DNA of 64,000 bases from Butyricimonas synergistica DSM 23225 (GCF_000379665.1 NZ_KB903359.1:1579340-1643339), one strand, 5' to 3'. Counted from the first letter of the stretch, positions 1 through 8,865 are shown. Notes: generated by a model not told the origin, from the sequence alone. Numbers and translations: made by a program.

Positions 1-2
1 AT

Positions 3-1604
3 TTCAATTTCGCTGCAACCATCAGTTACGTGCACGAGAATACTATGCTGGTCGTGCTGCCGAACCCCGACGCCTTGTTGGACGTACAGAACGCCCGTGA
101 ACTAGGCGTTCAATTATACTTTGACGGCACTTCATACAAAACCATGTTCGCCGCCCTGACCGAAGTCATGGAGGCAAAAAACAACCGCTTATCACATTTG
201 CGAGAAGTACTTCTGGGTAGCATTGCCCCGGAACAAAGAGATATCCAGGCAATACGCCTCATGTGGCTGAACACTTCTCAAGAGAAAGCCGTCAACCGGG
301 TACTTCGAGCCAAAGAAGTCGCCGTCGTACACGGTCCGCCGGGAACTGGAAAAACGACCACGCTCGTGGAAGCCGTGTACGAAACGCTGCGACGGGAAAA
401 CCAGGTACTCGTGTGCGCGCAAAGCAACACCGCGGTCGATTGGATCGCTGAAAAACTTTTAGACAGAGGTGTTAACGTCATGCGAGTGGGCAACCCTACC
501 CGTGTAAACGATAAGATGCTCTCGTTTACTTACGAGCGCAGATTTGAATCGCACCCATCCTACCCGACCTTACGCACCACTCGTAACGCTATCCGGGAAG
601 CGACAACTCGCATGAAACGCCTGAAAGGAGGAAAACGGGAATCGGAACGGTCTCGTTTGCAACGCCTGCGGGACCAAGCCATTGATCTGGAGATCAAGAT
701 AGACGCCCAACTTTTCGGGGAAGCCCGTGTAATAGCTTGTACTTTGGTCGGTTCGGCAAACAAAATTCTGAACGGGAAAACATTTTCCACCCTCTTTATC
801 GACGAAGCAGCCCAAGCACTCGAGGCTGCCTGCTGGATTGCAATCACTAAAGCCAACCGGGTCGTGTTCGCCGGGGATCATTGCCAACTTCCTCCCACGA
901 TCAAATGCATCGAGGCGGCACGAGGCGGACTGGATCATACCCTGATGCAAAAGATTTCCCGTCGAAGACCGGAAACCGTTTCTATGCTAGAGATTCAATA
1001 CCGGATGCACGACGACATCATGCGCTTCCCCTCGAATTGGTTCTATCGGGGACGACTGCAAGCCTCCCCCGAGGTAAGCCACCGAAATATTCTCGAATTT
1101 GATACTCCCATTGAATGGTTTGACACGGCACATTGCGAACTCACGGAAGACTGTGTAAACGAAACTTTCGGGCGGATCAACAAGCCCGAGGCAGAATTAT
1201 TGGTACAACAATTACAAAATTACATCGAGAAAATTGGCATGGAACGAGTCCTGGAAGAAAGCATTGACTTCGGGCTGATCTCCCCTTACCGGGTGCAAGT
1301 GCAGTATATCCGCCAACTCATTAAACGCAACCACTTCTTTCATCCCCTGAAACGCCTCATCACCATCCACACCGTCGACGGTTTTCAAGGACAGGAACGG
1401 GATGTCATTCTCATCAGCCTCGTCCGTGCCAACGAAGAAGGCAATATCGGTTTCCTGAACGATTTGCGCCGCATGAATGTCGCCATCACCCGAGCCCGCA
1501 TGAAACTCATCATTCTCGGCGATGCTCCCACTCTTACTCATCATCCCTTTTATAAAGCCTTGTACGAATATATCGGGGAAAGAGGGAAGATTATTGATTT
1601 ATAA
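3..1604 (+). CDS. Superfamily I DNA/RNA helicase, IGHMBP2/UPF1-like (5' truncated by window edge)
   Basis: ATP-dependent helicase of the UPF1/IGHMBP2 branch of superfamily 1. The reading frame is open to the left edge (residues FNFAATISY precede the first possible start, a GTG at base 30), so the gene begins outside the window; that GTG is probably internal. Motifs in order: Walker A HGPPGTGKTTT (near base 330), motif Ia region CAQSNTAVDWI, Walker B TLFIDEAAQALE, motif III GDHCQLPPT, motif V VDGFQGQERDVILISLVRAN and motif VI NVAITRARMKLIILGD. All key helicase residues look intact. About 534 codons are visible; family members are usually about 630 residues, so roughly 100 residues are missing. 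The cellular role in bacteria is not well defined; nucleic-acid remodelling or repair is the family expectation. Confidence 0.9.
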   Translation, partial: FNFAATISYVHENTMLVVLPNPDALLDVQNARELGVQLYFDGTSYKTMFAALTEVMEAKNNRLSHLREVLLGSIAPEQRDIQAIRLMWLNTSQEKAVNRVLRAKEVAVVHGPPGTGKTTTLVEAVYETLRRENQVLVCAQSNTAVDWIAEKLLDRGVNVMRVGNPTRVNDKMLSFTYERRFESHPSYPTLRTTRNAIREATTRMKRLKGGKRESERSRLQRLRDQAIDLEIKIDAQLFGEARVIACTLVGSANKILNGKTFSTLFIDEAAQALEAACWIAITKANRVVFAGDHCQLPPTIKCIEAARGGLDHTLMQKISRRRPETVSMLEIQYRMHDDIMRFPSNWFYRGRLQASPEVSHRNILEFDTPIEWFDTAHCELTEDCVNETFGRINKPEAELLVQQLQNYIEKIGMERVLEESIDFGLISPYRVQVQYIRQLIKRNHFFHPLKRLITIHTVDGFQGQERDVILISLVRANEEGNIGFLNDLRRMNVAITRARMKLIILGDAPTLTHHPFYKALYEYIGERGKIIDL

Positions 1605-1636
1605 CAATCGACACAAAACGGTCTAATTAACAAAAA

Positions 1637-1658
1637 GAGGGCTGATTCCACAGCCCTC
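1637..1658 (-). terminator. Intrinsic terminator of the flavodoxin gene
   Basis: An 8-bp perfect stem (GAGGGCTG/CAGCCCTC) with a 6-nt loop sits between the convergent helicase and flavodoxin genes. Read on the minus strand the stem is followed by a T-tract (TTTTTG), so it fits the flavodoxin transcript best, though it may serve both directions. Confidence 0.7.
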
Positions 1659-1681
1659 AAATTCAAAAACAACAACTAGAC

Positions 1682-2182
1682 TCAACAAATCACTTGTTTT
1701 AAATCACGAACCCAAGTATCTATTCTTTTATCTGTCAATTCCGGCTCGTTGGCTTCATCCAAAGGCAATCCCACGAAGCGACCATCCTTGCAAGCCACAG
1801 AGTCATCATAACTATATCCGTCAGCACCCACGCTACCAATAAATTTACATCCAGTTCCCTGAAGTTCATCGTGAATAATCCCAATGGCATCACAGAACGA
1901 ACCCCCGAATGACATTCCGTCGCCACATCCAAATATCGCAACGGTCTTGCCGGATAGATTCTTTGTTTTCAACTTATCCAGGAAAACACCCCAGTCATCT
2001 TGTAACTCACCGATTCCCCAGGTAGAACTCCCCAATATCAAAACATCATATTTATCTACTTCATCCACGCTCGTGTTACCCACGTTATACACGTTCGTCG
2101 TTCCCAGTAGGGAAGCAATCTTTTCTGCCACGCCTTCTGTCGTTCCGGTCGTGGAACCATAAAATATACCTATCGTTTTCAT
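1682..2182 (-). CDS. fldA: Flavodoxin
   Basis: Small FMN-binding electron carrier, 166 residues, cytoplasmic. The N-terminus KTIGIFYGSTTGTTEGVA is the phosphate-binding loop of long-chain flavodoxins (T/S-x-T-G-x-T). The segments LILGSSTWGIGELQDDW (the W-containing FMN loop) and VAIFGCGDGMSFGGSFCDAIG match the second FMN-contact region, and the C-terminus DKRIDTWVRDLKQ closes the fold. The length is normal for the family. In anaerobes it replaces ferredoxin as electron donor, often under iron limitation. A consensus-like promoter lies directly upstream, so it is probably monocistronic. The ATG start is supported by that promoter and by the P-loop position. Confidence 0.93.
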   Translation of the reverse strand: MKTIGIFYGSTTGTTEGVAEKIASLLGTTNVYNVGNTSVDEVDKYDVLILGSSTWGIGELQDDWGVFLDKLKTKNLSGKTVAIFGCGDGMSFGGSFCDAIGIIHDELQGTGCKFIGSVGADGYSYDDSVACKDGRFVGLPLDEANEPELTDKRIDTWVRDLKQVIC

Positions 2183-2206
2183 CTTTGTCTATCTTTTTGT
2201 TCATGA

Positions 2207-2237
2207 CAAAGATACACCCTTCCACCACGTCATGAAA
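2207..2237 (-). promoter_or_regulatory. Bacteroidota-type promoter of fldA
   Basis: Minus-strand -7 element TATCTTTG (2207-2214), an exact TAnnTTTG match, preceded after 19 nt by TTTC (2234-2237), three of four bases of the -33 TTTG box. Transcription would start about 20 nt ahead of the flavodoxin ATG. Confidence 0.6.
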
Positions 2238-2311
2238 TCCCTATAAGTAGCTAAATTTTAACGAGCTTATCCCCACATGGAGGTACTGCACGGAGCTTCC
2301 CCCTTTTCTTT

Positions 2312-4504
2312 TTAAAGTAACAACAGACCATATTCACGAATCATTTGCATCTCTTTGCTATACCAGAAAGGTAAGAAATCCTCGTGGATTACAGCTTCAT
2401 AATCCCGGCACAAGTCTTTCAACAGGTAAGGTTCCCGGTGATCTATTCCTACCCGGTTAAGAATGTCATGTATAAAATAAGCGCTTTCTTTTTGCATCTT
2501 TAAACTGACATCCTGCACGGAATCATGCAAGACCACCACATTCTTTCCTTTCTTCACAATCTCCGCACCTAGCTCGACTTCTCCCCCAATCCAGTAAAGA
2601 CGGCGGATCAGCGAATCCTCCACGGTTTCCCTTTCCTCCATTTGCTGTTCCACGAAATGGGAAGGCACGCTCGGGGAGGGAATCTTAAAATCAAACCACT
2701 TCTGTAAAGGTAAATCGAATCCCACGCCCCGCATATAATTATAGAGAGAACTACTCAATCCATTCCCTAACCGCTCGTGATCGCCCCCCTTCAAATCTTC
2801 GAATGCCACGTCATTTCGGGCAAATCCACGGAAAGGAGGCTCCGTCACTCGGGTATCATACCGCTCCGGGGCTTGTCCCACCGGACTATGCGCCGTCATG
2901 GCAAAACGATGCCAAAAACCGGATTGAATCAGTCCCTGCTCGAACATTTGCCGCACGACTTCCTGCGAATCGATGGTTTCTCTCGTGGTCTCGGTCGGAA
3001 AACCATACATCAGATAGGTATGCACCATGATTCCGGCACAAGTAAAATGATGGGTCGTCCGTATCAACTGGGGTAAAGTCACCCCTTTATTAATCAACGC
3101 CAATACCCGCTCGGACGCCACTTCCACCCCTCCGGACACGGCAATACAGCCCGACGCTTTCAACAACCTGCACAAGTCAGACGTGAAAGTCCGTTCGAAA
3201 CGAATATTTCCCCACCAAACCACGGTCAGGCGTCGCCTCAATATTTCCAAAGCCATCTCCCGCAACAACACGGGAGGTGCCGCTTCATCCACGAAATGGA
3301 AGCCCCCTTCCCCCGTCTGCGCCATCACTTGCTCCACGCGGTCGACAATAGTCGCCACCTCGTTCGGCTCGTACCGCCGGATATAATCCAAAGTGCCGTC
3401 ACAGAAACTGCACTTTCCCCAGTAACACCCGTGAGCCAGGGTCAACTTGTTCCACCTGCCGTCACTCCACAACTTGTGCATGGGATTGACCATCTCGATC
3501 ACGGAAATATACCGATCGAGCAGCAAGCCGGAGTAATCGGGAACTCCGACGTCACCCTGGGGAATCATTCCCCCGGTCGTATTATCTTGATAAACCACTT
3601 TCCCGTCCCGAACCATAAAAGTACGCACCAATCCGCTCTCGTCTACCTCTCCCCGCAGATGCTGGATCAAACGCAAAAGCGGTAACTCCCCGTCATCCAG
3701 CAACAAATAATCGGTAAACTCGAAAAAACGAATATCCGTCAATGAACGCAGTTCCGTGTTGGCAAAGCCACCCCCCATGGCAACCTTCACGCCGGGATAA
3801 TGCTTCTTGACCCATTCCCCGCACCGCAACGCACTATACAAATTACCGGGAAAAGGGATGGTCACCGCCACAATATCCGGACGATAAGCCTCGATCTTTT
3901 CCGACAATAACTTCACGAGATATTTATCCGTGAAACTCAACGGCTTTTCCAATTCGGTAGCCAACCCGTCAAACGAGGATGCCGAGCGCCCTAAATGCTC
4001 TGCATAACGGCTGAACCCAAAGTTCTCATCCACGGTTTCTTTCAAGAAATCCGACAAGTCTTCCAAATACAATGTCGCCAGATAACGGGCTTTATCGTCC
4101 ATTCCCAACACCCCGAATGCCCATTCCGTATCTTCCACCTGTTCGAACCTTCCTGCCCTTGGCAAAAAACCTTCCTCGCATATCGAATAAGCCGATGTCC
4201 GATTACGCCCTTGCAAAAAGGCGATCACCCCGTCTATCGTGCGAATATACTCTTTCCTCAAAGCGTAAACCCGTTTCCCGTTCTTTGACAAAGGATGTTC
4301 CCCGGCGGTATTAAAAAGCTCCGTCAATCCCCGGGAAGAAAATATCGCCAAGATAACCTCCAAGCTCAAATCGACCTGCACGGCAGGAATCTCTCTCGTG
4401 TTCAAGAAACCTTTCAAGTACATCATCGAGGGATAAGGTGTATTCAATTGCGTGAACGGGGGTGTCACCAGCAACACCGGAGAAGAATTATTCATAATCA
4501 TCAT
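2312..4504 (-). CDS. B12-binding-domain radical SAM protein
   Basis: About 730 residues from the ATG at 4504; the longer open frame upstream begins with TTG. The N-terminal part (SPVLLVTPPFTQLNTPYPS, later IVAVTIPFPGNLYSALRC and VKVAMGGGFANTEL) resembles the cobalamin-binding Rossmann region of B12 radical SAM enzymes, but no DxHxxG lower-ligand motif is visible. The radical SAM core follows with the cluster motif GCYWGKCSFCDG, then AVSGGVEVASERVL and MVHTYLMYGFPTET, typical TIM-barrel elements. The cysteine spacing is CX4CX2C rather than the usual CX3CX2C. The C-terminal 200 residues match nothing I recognise. The substrate cannot be told from sequence. It stands alone, flanked by fldA; flavodoxin is a plausible electron donor. 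Confidence 0.82.
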   Translation of the reverse strand: MMIMNNSSPVLLVTPPFTQLNTPYPSMMYLKGFLNTREIPAVQVDLSLEVILAIFSSRGLTELFNTAGEHPLSKNGKRVYALRKEYIRTIDGVIAFLQGRNRTSAYSICEEGFLPRAGRFEQVEDTEWAFGVLGMDDKARYLATLYLEDLSDFLKETVDENFGFSRYAEHLGRSASSFDGLATELEKPLSFTDKYLVKLLSEKIEAYRPDIVAVTIPFPGNLYSALRCGEWVKKHYPGVKVAMGGGFANTELRSLTDIRFFEFTDYLLLDDGELPLLRLIQHLRGEVDESGLVRTFMVRDGKVVYQDNTTGGMIPQGDVGVPDYSGLLLDRYISVIEMVNPMHKLWSDGRWNKLTLAHGCYWGKCSFCDGTLDYIRRYEPNEVATIVDRVEQVMAQTGEGGFHFVDEAAPPVLLREMALEILRRRLTVVWWGNIRFERTFTSDLCRLLKASGCIAVSGGVEVASERVLALINKGVTLPQLIRTTHHFTCAGIMVHTYLMYGFPTETTRETIDSQEVVRQMFEQGLIQSGFWHRFAMTAHSPVGQAPERYDTRVTEPPFRGFARNDVAFEDLKGGDHERLGNGLSSSLYNYMRGVGFDLPLQKWFDFKIPSPSVPSHFVEQQMEERETVEDSLIRRLYWIGGEVELGAEIVKKGKNVVVLHDSVQDVSLKMQKESAYFIHDILNRVGIDHREPYLLKDLCRDYEAVIHEDFLPFWYSKEMQMIREYGLLLL

Positions 4505-4614
4505 TTTATACACGAACAAAAGTACGCTTTTTTTATTCTAAGCCAAAATTTAGGATGTATCACATTTTTTTTATAATTTGGCAATCATAAAAATGACTAA
4601 CAATTGAAACTATT

Positions 4615-5124
4615 ATGGCAAAAAAAGAAAAAAGTATCGAACTGTTAAACAGAGCAGTGGGCGACGAGTTATTAGCAGTACACCAGTACATGTATTTTCA
4701 TTTCCGTTGTGACGATATGGGTTATGACCTTTTATCCGGTCTTTTCAAACGTACCGCCATCCAAGAAATGATGCACGTGGAGCAATTGGCAGAACGTATC
4801 TTGTTCCTGAAAGGGGAGGTTGAAATGGTTGTTTCCGGCGAAGTGAAGAAAATCCATGAACCCAAAGAGATGTTGGAACTCGCTACTGCCATGGAAGTAG
4901 GCAGCGTGAACGATTATAACGCTTGGGCAAAAGAATGTGCCGAGAACGCCGACGCCGTATCCAAGAAATTATTCGAGGCATTGGTTGCCGAAGAAGAAGT
5001 TCACCAGGATCAATATGAAACCGAATTGGATAACCTGGAGAAATTCGGGGCAAACTATCTGGCATTACAATCCGTTGAGCGCAGTAAAAGCGTGGCAACA
5101 GGAGCCGCTCCCGCGGGAGAATAA
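4615..5124 (+). CDS. bfr: Bacterioferritin
   Basis: Iron-storage/detoxifying 24-mer ferritin of 169 residues. The di-iron ferroxidase ligands fall at exactly the positions known for E. coli Bfr: Glu18, Glu51, His54, Glu94, Glu127 and His130. Met52, the axial haem ligand in bacterioferritins, is also present (QEMMHVE), so haem binding is likely. The extra C-terminal tail (SVERSKSVATGAAPAGE) is low in complexity. It sits beside the NDH-2 gene with which it is convergent and shares a terminator. Together with feoAB elsewhere in the window it covers ferrous iron uptake and storage. Confidence 0.93.
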   Translation: MAKKEKSIELLNRAVGDELLAVHQYMYFHFRCDDMGYDLLSGLFKRTAIQEMMHVEQLAERILFLKGEVEMVVSGEVKKIHEPKEMLELATAMEVGSVNDYNAWAKECAENADAVSKKLFEALVAEEEVHQDQYETELDNLEKFGANYLALQSVERSKSVATGAAPAGE

Positions 5125-5132
5125 CTGACAGA

Positions 5133-5159
5133 AAAAGCGACTCAGAACGGGTCGCTTTT
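5133..5159. terminator. Bidirectional terminator between bfr and ndh
   Basis: A 9-bp perfect stem AAAAGCGAC/GTCGCTTTT with a 9-nt loop, A-rich on one side and T-rich on the other, so it can end transcription on either strand. The last codons and stop of the minus-strand ndh gene lie in its loop and right arm, so the terminator overlaps coding sequence. Confidence 0.75.
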
Positions 5160-6440
5160 CTTTATTTCCGGTTTTATCAGAATCCGTAAAGACTGGTCGT
5201 AAGTAACATAACTCCACATCCAGTTGATCAGGATAAAAAGGCGGTTCTTCACCCCGACAATACTCATGAGGTGAACTAGCAACCACAGCGACCACGCAAA
5301 GAATCCCCGGAAACGTACTTTGGATAATTCCGCCACGGCATCATTCCTCCCGATCGTCGCCATAGAACCTTTATTCCTGTATTTAAAAGGACGCAAAGGC
5401 TTCCCCTTGAGCATACTCCGCAAATTATTTGCCAGCAAGTGAGCTTGCTGTATAGAAGGTTGCACCACCTGAGGATGCCCGTTAGGATAATCCGGCGTCA
5501 CCATCAACGCCGTATCGCCCAAGGCAAATATATCCGCCATCCCCTTTACCCGGTTGAATTCATCCACTAGCAAACGGTTGCCCCGTCCGTAAACCTCTTG
5601 CGGCAAACCGGGTAAACTATTCGCTTTCACCCCGGCAACCCAAAAGACATTGTTCGTCACAATCTGTTGCCCGTCAACAAAGGTCAGCTTCTCCCCGTCA
5701 TATTCCTTTACCAATTTTTTCAACAATATTTCTACTTGCAAACGGGTCAAACTACGGACAACCTCCAAGGAAGATTTCTCCGAAAAGGCACCTAGCAGAC
5801 GATCGCCCCCGTCAACCAAAATGATACGCATCTCGTCCCAGTTCAACTCCGGGTAATCCTTCGGAAGCATAAACTTCTTCATCTCTGCCAATGCCCCGGC
5901 AAGTTCGATACCCGTGGCTCCTCCTCCCACGATAACAAAGGTCAGCCATCGCCTCCGGATTTCATCGTCCGTGCAGTTCAACGCTCTCTCGAAACTCTCG
6001 ATCACCCGGTTGCGATTGAATAAAGCATCCGACGTCGTCTTCAACTGCATAGTACGCTGTACCAATGAAGAATCACCGAAGAAATTCGTACCGGCACCCG
6101 TGGCAATAACCAAATAGTCATAAGAAATCTCACCAATCGAAGTTTCCAGACAATTCTTTTCCGGCACGACCTTTTCCACCGTGCACATCCGAATATGAAA
6201 ATCATGACGATATTTGAAGATTTTCCGGAAAGGAAAAGAAATCGCACTGGGCTCTATACCAGAAGTGGCAACCTGATATAACAACGGCTGAAAAAGATGG
6301 TAATTGTTCTTATCCAACAACACCACTTGAAAATCATTATCATTTAATTTACGAGCTAACTTCAACCCTCCGAAACCACCACCCACGATTACAACCCGTT
6401 TCTTTTTCCCTTGTCCCGGGATATTACTTATTGCATCCAT
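5142..6440 (-). CDS. ndh: Type II NADH dehydrogenase (NAD(P)/FAD-dependent oxidoreductase)
   Basis: Single-subunit, non-proton-pumping NADH:quinone oxidoreductase, 432 residues from the ATG at 6440 (the frame upstream opens with TTG). FAD-binding dinucleotide fold RVVIVGGGFGGLKLARKL at the N-terminus, DKNNYHLFQPLLYQVATSGIEPS (the conserved NDH-2 signature), second GxGxxG fold FVIVGGGATGIELAGALAE for NADH, and the FAD loop MADIFALGDTA. The C-terminal part FAWSLWLLVHLMSIVGVKNRLFILINW is an amphipathic/hydrophobic membrane anchor, as usual in NDH-2. Monocistronic in appearance. It would feed electrons into menaquinone at the inner face of the membrane. Confidence 0.92.
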   Translation of the reverse strand: MDAISNIPGQGKKKRVVIVGGGFGGLKLARKLNDNDFQVVLLDKNNYHLFQPLLYQVATSGIEPSAISFPFRKIFKYRHDFHIRMCTVEKVVPEKNCLETSIGEISYDYLVIATGAGTNFFGDSSLVQRTMQLKTTSDALFNRNRVIESFERALNCTDDEIRRRWLTFVIVGGGATGIELAGALAEMKKFMLPKDYPELNWDEMRIILVDGGDRLLGAFSEKSSLEVVRSLTRLQVEILLKKLVKEYDGEKLTFVDGQQIVTNNVFWVAGVKANSLPGLPQEVYGRGNRLLVDEFNRVKGMADIFALGDTALMVTPDYPNGHPQVVQPSIQQAHLLANNLRSMLKGKPLRPFKYRNKGSMATIGRNDAVAELSKVRFRGFFAWSLWLLVHLMSIVGVKNRLFILINWMWSYVTYDQSLRILIKPEIKKSDPF

Positions 6441-6507
6441 AATAAACAACCTATTTTCAGGATTGTACGAATAGATGCAAAGAAACGTTGCATTATTGAC
6501 TGAATGA

Positions 6508-6538
6508 AAAATCCATCCGTTTAAAACGAATGGATTTT
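6508..6538 (-). terminator. Intrinsic terminator of the FadL-type porin gene
   Basis: 15-bp stem with one mismatch (arms 6508-6522 and 6524-6538) and a minimal loop. On the minus strand it is followed by a T-rich stretch, and it lies about 20 nt after the porin stop codon. Confidence 0.65.
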
Positions 6539-6559
6539 CCTATATTTTCAGGCTATATC

Positions 6560-8008
6560 CTAAAACCGATAAGCTAAACCAATAGAAGGTGAGAATGCCG
6601 TAGATTTATATTTTCCACCAAACGACTCATCCTGCCCCGTCACCACGTTCTTGTATGGATATTTCCCGTCCCTGTCAAATCCTTGAATATACAAGAAGGC
6701 TACATCAATCTGTAAATTCTTGTAAGGCTCGAATGTCAACCCGGCAGAAATACCCAACTTATTCATACCCGGAGTTTCCGGATTATACAAGTTTTTCCGA
6801 ATCGGGGATTGGTCAAAATAAACTCCCGCACGAACATCCAAACGCTTCGTGGCTTTATAGCTGGCACCCAAACGATAAGTCATCGCATTCTTGTAATTCT
6901 TCTCCGCCTTGATCGGGGCTATTCCCAATTCTGCCTCGTTGAAATACACGTTCAATGAATCATAAGCACTCCAACCCACGTATTGCAAATCCAACGCCAA
7001 TTCCCAACGGTCTGTCGGACGGTAACTTACCCCCAATGTTGTGTTGGAAGGTAACGGAAGCTCTGCATGGAATGAGCCTTGGTCGTATTTTGGAATAGAG
7101 ATATTCGGTATATTTATACCAGCTCCAGCTAACGCTTCTCCATACTTTGCCATCAATAACTCCATCTGACCAAACATATTCTCGATATTTCGATTAGAAT
7201 AACTCAATTCTGCATCACCCTCTTTTACCCGCATTTTGATTTTTGAACGATAAGATAATCCGATAGTCACCTTATCACAAACATCATACATGACTCCCAC
7301 GTTAAACCCTGCTCTCATATGAGCATTCCCCTCCAACCGAGCATAAGCTGGAGGAACGGTTGTATTTTTCATCAACAGCACCATATCCTGTAATCCTTGC
7401 TTCTCGGTGTCAGTTAAAGGAAGACGATCTAAATAAGGCAACAAACCTTCCAAAGTACCACCTAATCCTTGAAAATCCTTTGCCCCCATCAATCCACGGG
7501 AAAGATTCACGTTACCCCAAGCCAATTGCAATCCGACACCGATACTCAACTTATCGGTAATCTTGTAAGAAAGCGTAGGTTGTATCACGTAAGATTTCAA
7601 GCTAATATCTTGAATCAAATCAGCACCAGCCCAATGTTTCGGCCATTTTAATGAACTCCCGTAAGGAGTCGTCAAGCTAATACCCGCTGCCAAATTATCG
7701 TAAATCTTGAACCCGGCATAAGCGTATAACGGCGTACTCACCGGATTATCTGTTTTAACAGAATATCCCGCATTACTATATTTTGCTTTCGCCATTACTG
7801 CCGAAATCCCAAGTGAAAAATCCATATTTGTTTTCAAGAACACCAATCCCGCCGGATTGAAATGCATACTCTCCGCACCTAACTTCATACCGACACCCAC
7901 GTGTCCCATTCCGGTCTGTTTCGTGCTCAACAAATTTACCTGATATCCCTCGGCAAAAGCCGACAGGCTCAAAATAGAAGTCATTACTAATACGACTAAT
8001 TTCTTCAT
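6560..8008 (-). CDS. OmpP1/FadL/TodX-type outer membrane transporter
   Basis: Outer-membrane beta-barrel of 482 residues with a clear Sec signal peptide (MKKLVVLVMTSILSLSAFAEG). The mature N-terminus YQVNLLSTKQTGMGHVGVG followed by AESMHFNPAGLVFLK is the FadL hatch signature, including the NPAG motif. Many amphipathic strands follow and the last residue is Phe (SIGLAYRF), as required for Bam-mediated insertion. FadL proteins pass hydrophobic molecules such as long-chain fatty acids; the substrate here is unknown. It has its own promoter and terminator and is divergent from the S4-domain gene. Confidence 0.88.
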   Translation of the reverse strand: MKKLVVLVMTSILSLSAFAEGYQVNLLSTKQTGMGHVGVGMKLGAESMHFNPAGLVFLKTNMDFSLGISAVMAKAKYSNAGYSVKTDNPVSTPLYAYAGFKIYDNLAAGISLTTPYGSSLKWPKHWAGADLIQDISLKSYVIQPTLSYKITDKLSIGVGLQLAWGNVNLSRGLMGAKDFQGLGGTLEGLLPYLDRLPLTDTEKQGLQDMVLLMKNTTVPPAYARLEGNAHMRAGFNVGVMYDVCDKVTIGLSYRSKIKMRVKEGDAELSYSNRNIENMFGQMELLMAKYGEALAGAGINIPNISIPKYDQGSFHAELPLPSNTTLGVSYRPTDRWELALDLQYVGWSAYDSLNVYFNEAELGIAPIKAEKNYKNAMTYRLGASYKATKRLDVRAGVYFDQSPIRKNLYNPETPGMNKLGISAGLTFEPYKNLQIDVAFLYIQGFDRDGKYPYKNVVTGQDESFGGKYKSTAFSPSIGLAYRF

Positions 8009-8081
8009 ACTATCTTCTTTACATTATTACTAAACTATCCCTTGATGAAATACAAGATAGTCATTTTTAAATTTTAAGGCA

Positions 8082-8089
8082 CAAAAATA
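8082..8089 (-). promoter_or_regulatory. -7 box of the FadL-type gene
   Basis: Minus-strand TATTTTTG matches TAnnTTTG about 75 nt ahead of the porin ATG. No good -33 TTTG is seen at the expected distance, so this rests on the -7 element alone. It is divergent from the S4-gene promoter about 50 bp away. Confidence 0.45.
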
Positions 8090-8116
8090 ACATTCGCCCC
8101 CTCAAGTTGTTTCTAC

Positions 8117-8149
8117 TTTACGGTATGCAACAAAAATTGGTTACCTTTG
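8117..8149 (+). promoter_or_regulatory. Promoter of the S4-domain gene
   Basis: TTTA (8117-8120) then 21 nt then TACCTTTG (8142-8149), an exact TAnnTTTG box. The expected start site near 8154 leaves a leader of only about 15 nt before the ATG at 8169. Confidence 0.5.
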
Positions 8150-8168
8150 TGCCCAAAATAGACACACC

Positions 8169-8375
8169 ATGATAACCTTTGAAATAGACACCGAATACAT
8201 CGAGTTGATAAAACTCCTCAAAGCCACCCGTATCGCCGAAAGCGGTGCCATGGCTAAAATCCTCGTCGAAACCGGCGAAGTCACCCGCAACGGTGAACCC
8301 GAATTCCGCAAACGAGCAAAAATCACGAAAGGTGAAATCATCACCGCCCTCGGGCAAAGCGTGCAAGTGATATAA
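8169..8375 (+). CDS. Small S4-like RNA-binding protein (YbcJ/YaaA type)
   Basis: 68-residue protein consisting of a single S4-like fold. EYIELIKLLKATRIAESGAMAKILVETGEVTRNGEPEFRKRAKITKGEII is the alpha-L RNA-binding motif: a helix pair, then the V-x-V/R-NG-E-x-E-x-R-x-x-K-I strand turn. The family includes E. coli YbcJ and B. subtilis YaaA and is thought to bind rRNA or tRNA, but its precise job is not settled. It stands alone between its promoter and a strong terminator. Confidence 0.88.
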   Translation: MITFEIDTEYIELIKLLKATRIAESGAMAKILVETGEVTRNGEPEFRKRAKITKGEIITALGQSVQVI

Positions 8376-8376
8376 T

Positions 8377-8414
8377 AAATAAGCCGGCTGTTCATTATAG
8401 TAGCCGGCTTATTT
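8377..8414 (+). terminator. Strong intrinsic terminator of the S4-domain gene
   Basis: 13-bp perfect stem (AAATAAGCCGGCT / AGCCGGCTTATTT) with a 12-nt loop, beginning right after the stop codon. The stretch from here to the tRNA-Leu terminator (8415-8677) holds no gene I can support. Confidence 0.8.
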
Positions 8415-8677
8415 GTTATACTTCTATCTTTTATGCTTATTCCATTCCTTATTCTCATTCCCGAATGAAGAAACCCATCCCGAGAATTGCGAACAAACTT
8501 GATCTATTCTCCTATCTTTCTCACGTTCCAACGGGAAATCAAACAATTCTCCAATAATTTATGTATCGCAAAGGGGAAATTATTACCCGAAATGAAATAA
8601 GTACCCTTTTTCAATTGAGTCCACATCATTTCTTACATGACGCCATTCTATCAAACATTTATTTCACTAAAAAAGAA

Positions 8678-8710
8678 AAACGTTTGATAGTTATCGACTA
8701 TCAAACGTTT
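8678..8710 (-). terminator. Intrinsic terminator of tRNA-Leu
   Basis: 13-bp perfect stem AAACGTTTGATAG/CTATCAAACGTTT with a 7-nt loop directly after the tRNA 3' end. On the minus strand it runs into a T-rich tail (TTTTTCTTTTTT). Confidence 0.85.
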
Positions 8711-8714
8711 CATG

Positions 8715-8798
8715 TACCCAAGACAGGACTCGAACCTGCACAGCCTTAAGGCCACTAGTCCCTGAAACTAGCGTGTCTACCAATTCCACCACTTGGGC
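8715..8798 (-). tRNA. tRNA-Leu (anticodon CAG)
   Basis: 84-nt type II tRNA. Acceptor GCCCAAG pairs with CUUGGGU, D-loop UGGUAGACAC, anticodon stem CUAGU/ACUAG with loop UUCAGGG giving anticodon CAG, a variable arm, and T-arm with GGUUCGAGUCC. The CCA end is not encoded; the discriminator is A, as required for tRNA-Leu. It decodes CUG. Confidence 0.95.
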
Positions 8799-8825
8799 AT
8801 AGTATCGAAGAACTTTGGAAAAAAA

Positions 8826-8850
8826 ACCTTGCAACTACCTGCTGCAAGGT
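8826..8850 (-). terminator. Intrinsic terminator of tRNA-Gln
   Basis: 8-bp stem ACCTTGCA/TGCAAGGT with a 9-nt loop followed on the minus strand by an unbroken run of T residues. It separates tRNA-Gln from tRNA-Leu although both point the same way. Confidence 0.8.
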
Positions 8851-8865
8851 CTCCCACTTTCATTG

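Noticed and set aside
4590-4600. TATAATTTG as promoter -7 box of bfr
   Set aside because: The TA and TTTG elements are 3 nt apart instead of 2 and no -33 box fits; not reported as a promoter.
8561-8749. 62-codon ORF on the plus strand
   Set aside because: It runs across the tRNA-Leu terminator hairpin and into the antisense of the tRNA itself; no family resemblance.
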